Shown here: one piece after another, positions 59,746 to 64,000 of the stretch
Position numbering within the stretch: position 1 is the first letter of the stretch
Layout: each line of letters begins with the position of its first letter
Assembly (NCBI RefSeq): GCF_963678975.1
Contig: NC_089272.1
Span: 62,508,574-62,572,573, forward strand
Direction of reading: 5' to 3'
Origin: Dysidea avara
Taxonomy: Eukaryota > Porifera > Demospongiae > Dictyoceratida > Dysideidae
Length of the DNA: 64,000 bases
The notes under the pieces: model-generated
Told to the model about the DNA's origin: nothing
What the model saw: the letters and a program-made list of their open reading frames with translations, nothing else
Databases searched by the model: none
Made by a program: the position numbers and the translations under genes

Positions 59746-60780
59746 TAGTAACTCTAATTAATGCACACCACGCGGTACTGCTTAGTAACCGGGAATTGCT
59801 AAGTTCACCCTGTTCAATGTTGAGTCACGTGATCTTATGTTCTATTATTAGAACTATAAACACTGACTGCTCGAATTTAATAGACGTATTATCAATCGTA
59901 GTATATTTTATGGAAGCCTGAACAGTTGGATGGACGAAAGCGACTACCCTTCCATATCTCATCAGTCCCCCTCAGGCAGTGCATCTGAAACTTGTGACTC
60001 GCCAGTACAGAGAAATTACTACACATTGTGACACCAATCATAGTATTATCTGTGCCAGCTAGACTCAGGTGATGGCAGAGATCAGTAGAGCTAATAGAGA
60101 GCCTGAACTTGGATTGAATATAATGTAAGATGCACCTATATCGATGTTGTGCTTAGGTGTGAACTTGTCAGCCTGCAACAGTGCATACAGTGGGACTCGT
60201 CACAATTTTTTTCTCTTATCCCTACCAGATGTAGAATTGTAGCCTGCAAAGTGCCCGCACATCTAGCACTGCCAGGCCTATTTTCAGGCTAATACCCTGC
60301 TTCAAGTGAGTAGCTAATCACTCATTCTGGCCAGTATATACAACCACTCAACCAAGCCAATAGCCCATGCACAGTTCTAAGGGTTTCCGAACCGGTCAGC
60401 TTTTTAAATCTCTAAGACAAGGTGTATTACTACTTCTAGTGATCAAACTACATAAACTGCTTCTCTCCAGTCCTTCCAAGTCTTAAATGTGTTAAGCACC
60501 TCTAAAATAATTATCCATTATTAAGCTATTGACTTCTGCAACTGTTCGATAATGCATCAAGTCTTTCTGTATACTTGATTTAACTGTAAACAGTGTTTTT
60601 ATTCATGTTGAGCTAAAATTGCTTAACTAAAATGTCTCAGAATGGACCCCCACCTCTGATAGGCTTTTCTGCCTTTGAATTGGAAACCAGTCAACAAATT
60701 GTTTAGAACTGCCCCTGCAATAGCCTGTACTGCACTGGCTGACCACTCAACCCAACCAGTAAGAGCAGAACTACTGGTCA
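59746..60780. other. Intergenic region without recognised features
   Basis: No gene, clear repeat pair or RNA seen. Confidence 0.5.
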
Positions 60781-61496
60781 TAGGAGGCGGAAGGATGCTA
60801 AAGTTGGGGGTGCCCAAAATTTATGGTGGTAGTAGTAGGTGTGAAGCATGCTAATCAGTGGTGTAACTAGACTTTTACCAAGGGCCCAGTGCAATAAGTC
60901 ACAAGTAAAGCTATTAAAGTAGTCGAATTATCGAAACAATAATTATTTCTAGAGGCGCTTATACCGATAACCTGTCAGTTTGAAGTGATTTCACAATAAT
61001 GAAAGGTAATATAGCTGTTTTGCAGCCAAAAATGTGTGCTGTTGTCAAGGTTTCGATTGGTTATTTGGTGAAATAATCTTTTTCTACTACTCTATTGATA
61101 ATTCCGTGGGCGTGACTTGATTGCTGACACCCCGGTTTAGTTATGCCACTGATGCTAATTCTAGGGGGGTCTGGGTGCTTCCCCCCCCCAGGAAAATTTT
61201 GAAAATTAAGTGTCAGGAGATTGAATTTGGAGGCATTTTTGGTGGTTTTAGCTATAAATCAAATACAAGTACTATTACTTTTATTTTAATACATGCTGAC
61301 TGCTCTATTGGGGTGACTTCTCTATTAGAGTATTTCGATCATGATTGACAAGTTTCCGGAAGTTCACGTGACGACTGTTGCACAATACAGCTTTGAGTTG
61401 GGGGTGCTCAGCACCCCCAGTAAAATAGTTGGGGGTGCTCAGCACCCCCAGTAAAATAGTTGGGGGTGCTGGAGCACCCCCTCTTCCGCCGCCTAT
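60780..61496. mobile_element. Composite element with ATAGGNGGCGGAAG ends
   Basis: Left end ATAGGAGGCGGAAG at 60780 and the inverse of ATAGGCGGCGGAAGAG at 61481-61496, like the ends of the 9-bp-TSD MITEs. Interior: a nested hAT-like MITE (60856-61151), the core GACTTCTCTATTAGAGTAT, and three tandem units GTTGGGGGTGCTCAGCACCC (61398-61470). No target duplication seen, so the outer element may be rearranged. Confidence 0.5.
60848..61159. mobile_element. Nested hAT-like MITE
   Basis: Element 60856-61151, ends CAGTGGTGTAACTAGAC and (inverse) CAGTGGCATAACTAAAC, perfect 8-bp duplication ATGCTAAT. Inserted in an older element. Confidence 0.9.
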
Positions 61497-61548
61497 GTAA
61501 TTTATAGACATACTCGATGATGGTTACTTGTGGTCAGCAGCAGTGAAC

Positions 61549-61902
61549 GTTCTTACTAGTGCTGAAACGAATAGCAATTTTTACTATTCGAATAGTTGTG
61601 GAAAAAAAACCACCGAATATTCGATTATTCTTTAAGCTTGTACTTCAATTGAACAAGTACTGAAACCTTCTGTTAGGGAGCAAGGTAAGGCCTAAGAGCT
61701 ATTTCTGCCTTTTCTATAATAGAATTTTTACAGCATAGATACATCACTTCATTCACAATCCTAAGTTTCAAGGCTGGCTTTTCATCTGAATATAGTGCAC
61801 AAGGTGTTAACGATTATTCGAATAGTGTGTTAACGAATCGAATAGTGTCATGCCGACCGAATAGTCAAATAACCGAATAATTGTTTCAGCACTAGTTCTT
61901 AC
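61549..61902. mobile_element. hAT-like MITE with ATTCGAATAG repeats
   Basis: Element 61557-61894, ends TAGTGCTGAAACGAATA and (inverse) TAGTGCTGAAACAATTA, perfect 8-bp duplication GTTCTTAC. Multiple CGAATAG/CTATTCG motifs inside. Related in end and internal motif to the element at 47602. Confidence 0.9.
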
Positions 61903-62128
61903 TATGTGTTGTTCACATAATTGGACGAGTCCTAGGAGTATCATATAAATATGCTCATTCTGCTTATTATACTTAATGTGCTGAAAAGTTTTGTCTCAGA
62001 CATTACATTGGTTGTATGATATTACAAGGCACTATGACAATCAGAAAAATCAGGGTGGATGTCTTTCAAGAAAATAAAATTTAACTTGGCTATCTGAGAT
62101 TAAATATTAGGGTATTTTTCATGGCTAA

Positions 62129-62382
62129 TAGGGCCTAATGTATTTCGTGGACTGGACTCACAGACTGAGCTGGAAACAGCTTCTTAACAATAATCCAGGG
62201 ATTACCTATCTCTTCTAATCAAGGATCTTGTTCTTCCAGTAGGCTGCAGTTAATAGTGACTCCAACCTTACAAGAGATAGATAATGGCTGGATTATTGTT
62301 AAGCTGCTTCCAGCTCAGTCTGTGAGTCCAGTCTGCAAGTCCAGTCTGCAAGTCCAGTCTGCAAGTCCATTCCACAAAATTT
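62129..62382. mobile_element. Foldback element with long inverted arms
   Basis: Arms of about 100 bp (GGACTCACAGACTGAGCTGG ... TTAACAATAATCCAG) face their inverse (CTGGATTATTGTTAA ... CAGCTCAGTCTGTGAGTCC). The right arm ends in a short tandem array of GCAAGTCCAGTCT (three units). Outer flanks GGCCTAATG and TTAGGCC are also inverse. Confidence 0.8.
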
Positions 62383-62535
62383 ATTAGGCCTGGCTATAGG
62401 GCCATTTTTAAAACAAAAAATATTTATAGTAAAATAAACTCTGAGTCAGCTAATACATACTTGTCTGCATTTGTTATGGCTAAAGTGGTTAGCTATACAC
62501 TTGTGCATTTGTTACACTTGTTGGTATTTATGTAG

Positions 62536-63760
62536 AAACTTAACATCACTGAAGAATCTATCAAAGCTCGCATCATTCTGAAAACGATTGAAAATTTGAC
62601 ATATAATTTGACAGATGCTGATGTTCCATTAGCACAGCAGCTGAGGATTGACTTGAATGATTTATATTGGAAGTATCATGCACAGCTCCCAAAGTCTGAA
62701 GGATTATTGTTGCGCCCAAACTCAAAGAGTTTATTGCAGTATGCATGTAGAAAAATAAGAAGAGCTAAATTGACCTTGCAGTGTTCTACCATGAAGAAAT
62801 TGAAGCAAAGAAAGAAAAGATCTTCAGAAAGGGTTGGAATTAAGGCAGATAGGTTGGCCAAAAGTGTAAGCTATACTGATGTGCAATTTTCTGAAGTGAA
62901 TATTGATGTTTGTTTTCATGTAGGCTAGTGGTATTAAAATGCAAGGTGCAAAGCCAGCAACAGAAGGTAGAAACGCACGTCGAAAGTGCTATAAGTGTTC
63001 AGGATGCATAGCAAAAAGAATGTGATGTCTGTTAATACTGTAAGGATAAGCCTAAGTATGGTGGACCAGACACTCTGAAGCAATGCTGTGTCAAACGAAA
63101 ATGTACCATGATATCTACTTGGAATAACAGCAAAAAGACGGTACGATAATGACAAATGGTTTTACCTGTTATTATTTATTCTATAATCAGGACAACATAC
63201 TATCATTTATGACAAACAGTGGTCAAACAATAGTAATGATGGTTGGCGATGGGAACTGTTTTTATAGAGGAATTTCTTATCAGTTATTTGGAACATAAGA
63301 GGAGCACCCCACAGTACAGAGGTTGTGTATCATATGGAAAATCTAACAAAGAGATTTTTTCAATTTGTCTAATCCCAAGTATAAACGAAGCCACAAGAGA
63401 AGTGCAAATTAAACATGTATGAGAACCAAAAACTTGGGCTACCCATGTTGAAGTACTTGCTACTGCCACTATATTTCAAACGCCAGTACTGAAGACTCAG
63501 AGGGCTTTAAATGGAGAGTGGTAAAACCCATCTGTAGCTCAAGAATGTGCAATTTGTGATTTCCTGTATTACCTGATGTTGATGCAAGCATTGCTTACTG
63601 ATGCCAGACCACTTTGAGCTTATGTACTTTGAAAATCATCATTATGATGCAGTTGTGTCTTTGACTACTGGAAAAGTTTGCACAGATCATCCTGTTTTAG
63701 CAGGCACTCATGATCAGAGTTCTATGATTGAACTCGCAAGTTGAATTTTGTCATTTTTGG
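62536..63760 (+). pseudogene. CXXC zinc finger - OTU protease gene, broken
   Basis: First part open (62536-62866): a basic helical stretch ending LAKS at a GTAAGC donor. After an acceptor near 62923 comes a CXXC-type DNA-binding finger (KCYKCSGC, then after a one-base frame change KECDVC, a stop, YCKDKPKYGG, QCCVKRKC; 62975-63105). After a second intron-like gap (63139-63190) an OTU cysteine-protease core follows (MVGDGNCFYRGISYQLFG, 63238-63294) with stops and frameshifts, and the C-terminal catalytic-His region (HFELMYFENHHYDAVVSLTT, about 63610-63670). OTU proteases remove ubiquitin and CXXC fingers bind CpG DNA. The breaks make this copy inactive. Confidence 0.75.
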
Positions 63761-64000
63761 TACCTATTATGTATGGCATGTTGTTCCTTCGTGTGTTTGT
63801 TACTTCTACTCTTTTATATTACTGTAATATATCAGTGTTACATACTAGTGCATTCTTGTGGTATAAAGATTTCATGATATTATTCCAATACAAACACTGT
63901 GTAGAGTTTATTTGACACTTCTGCTGGTGATATAGAAAAGGATGTAGAAGAAGAATGGTGGTGTGAAGATGCTACTCACTATAGCTAGTTTGCTCACTGA
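63761..64000. other. Region after the CXXC-OTU pseudogene
   Basis: No further domain recognised. An acidic stretch (about 63920-63960) could be the C-terminal end of the same gene. Confidence 0.3.

Overview
This is a eukaryotic, AT-rich, intron-containing genomic window, most probably from a sponge (demosponge) or another early-branching animal. The evidence is short GT-AG introns, animal signalling domains (PH, IRS-type PTB, CARD, CXXC, OTU) and a very dense load of small DNA transposons. No species marker gene is present, so the taxon is an inference.

The core of the window is a family of adaptor genes that join a DOK-like front half (PH domain, then IRS-type PTB domain) to a C-terminal CARD. 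Three copies look intact on the + strand: gene 1 (2688-8434, 5 coding exons, 631 aa), gene 2 (19659-27711, 5 coding exons, 625 aa) and gene 3 (33564-37715, 8 coding exons, 639 aa). Genes 1 and 2 are recent tandem duplicates: exons, introns, a 5' untranslated exon and about 2 kb of 3' flank all align. Gene 3 is older, and after its CARD it carries two more exons that look like a ubiquitin-fold Ras-binding domain. Broken pieces of gene-3-like copies lie at 42.77-43.15 kb and 51.58-52.43 kb.

A second family, on the - strand, joins a CARD to a long all-helical region: an intact single-exon gene at 49747-50871, a frameshifted copy at 57818-59009 and a pseudogene at 42205-42735. The CARDs of both families share a similar signature, so the locus may encode CARD-CARD partners downstream of tyrosine-kinase signalling. 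That link is a hypothesis.

The rest is mostly mobile DNA. There is a decayed hAT transposon with intact 8-bp target duplications inside gene 1, and about a dozen short non-autonomous elements whose ends and target duplications can be read directly (8 bp hAT-like, 9 bp Mutator-like, TA-type). There are remnants of non-LTR retrotransposons (13.2-15.8, 51.8-52.4 and possibly 52.7-54.3 kb), a decayed BEL/Pao LTR retroelement (54.5-57.7 kb), a tRNA-derived SINE with a tetranucleotide tail, several large palindromes with a conserved loop, and microsatellites. At the right end lies a broken CXXC-OTU gene (62.5-63.8 kb).

Layout: 0-2.1 kb AT-rich, no gene; 2.2-8.4 gene 1; 8.4-13.2 duplicated flank and elements; 13.2-15.8 non-LTR remnant; 16.0-27.7 gene 2; 27.7-33.4 flank, SINE, palindrome/MITE; 33.5-37.7 gene 3; 37.7-42.2 duplicated flank; 42.2-43.2 two pseudogenes; 43.7-49.7 repeats; 49.7-50.9 CARD-helical gene; 51.6-57.7 pseudogene and retroelements; 57.8-59.0 second CARD-helical gene; 59-62.5 repeats; 62.5-63.8 CXXC-OTU pseudogene.
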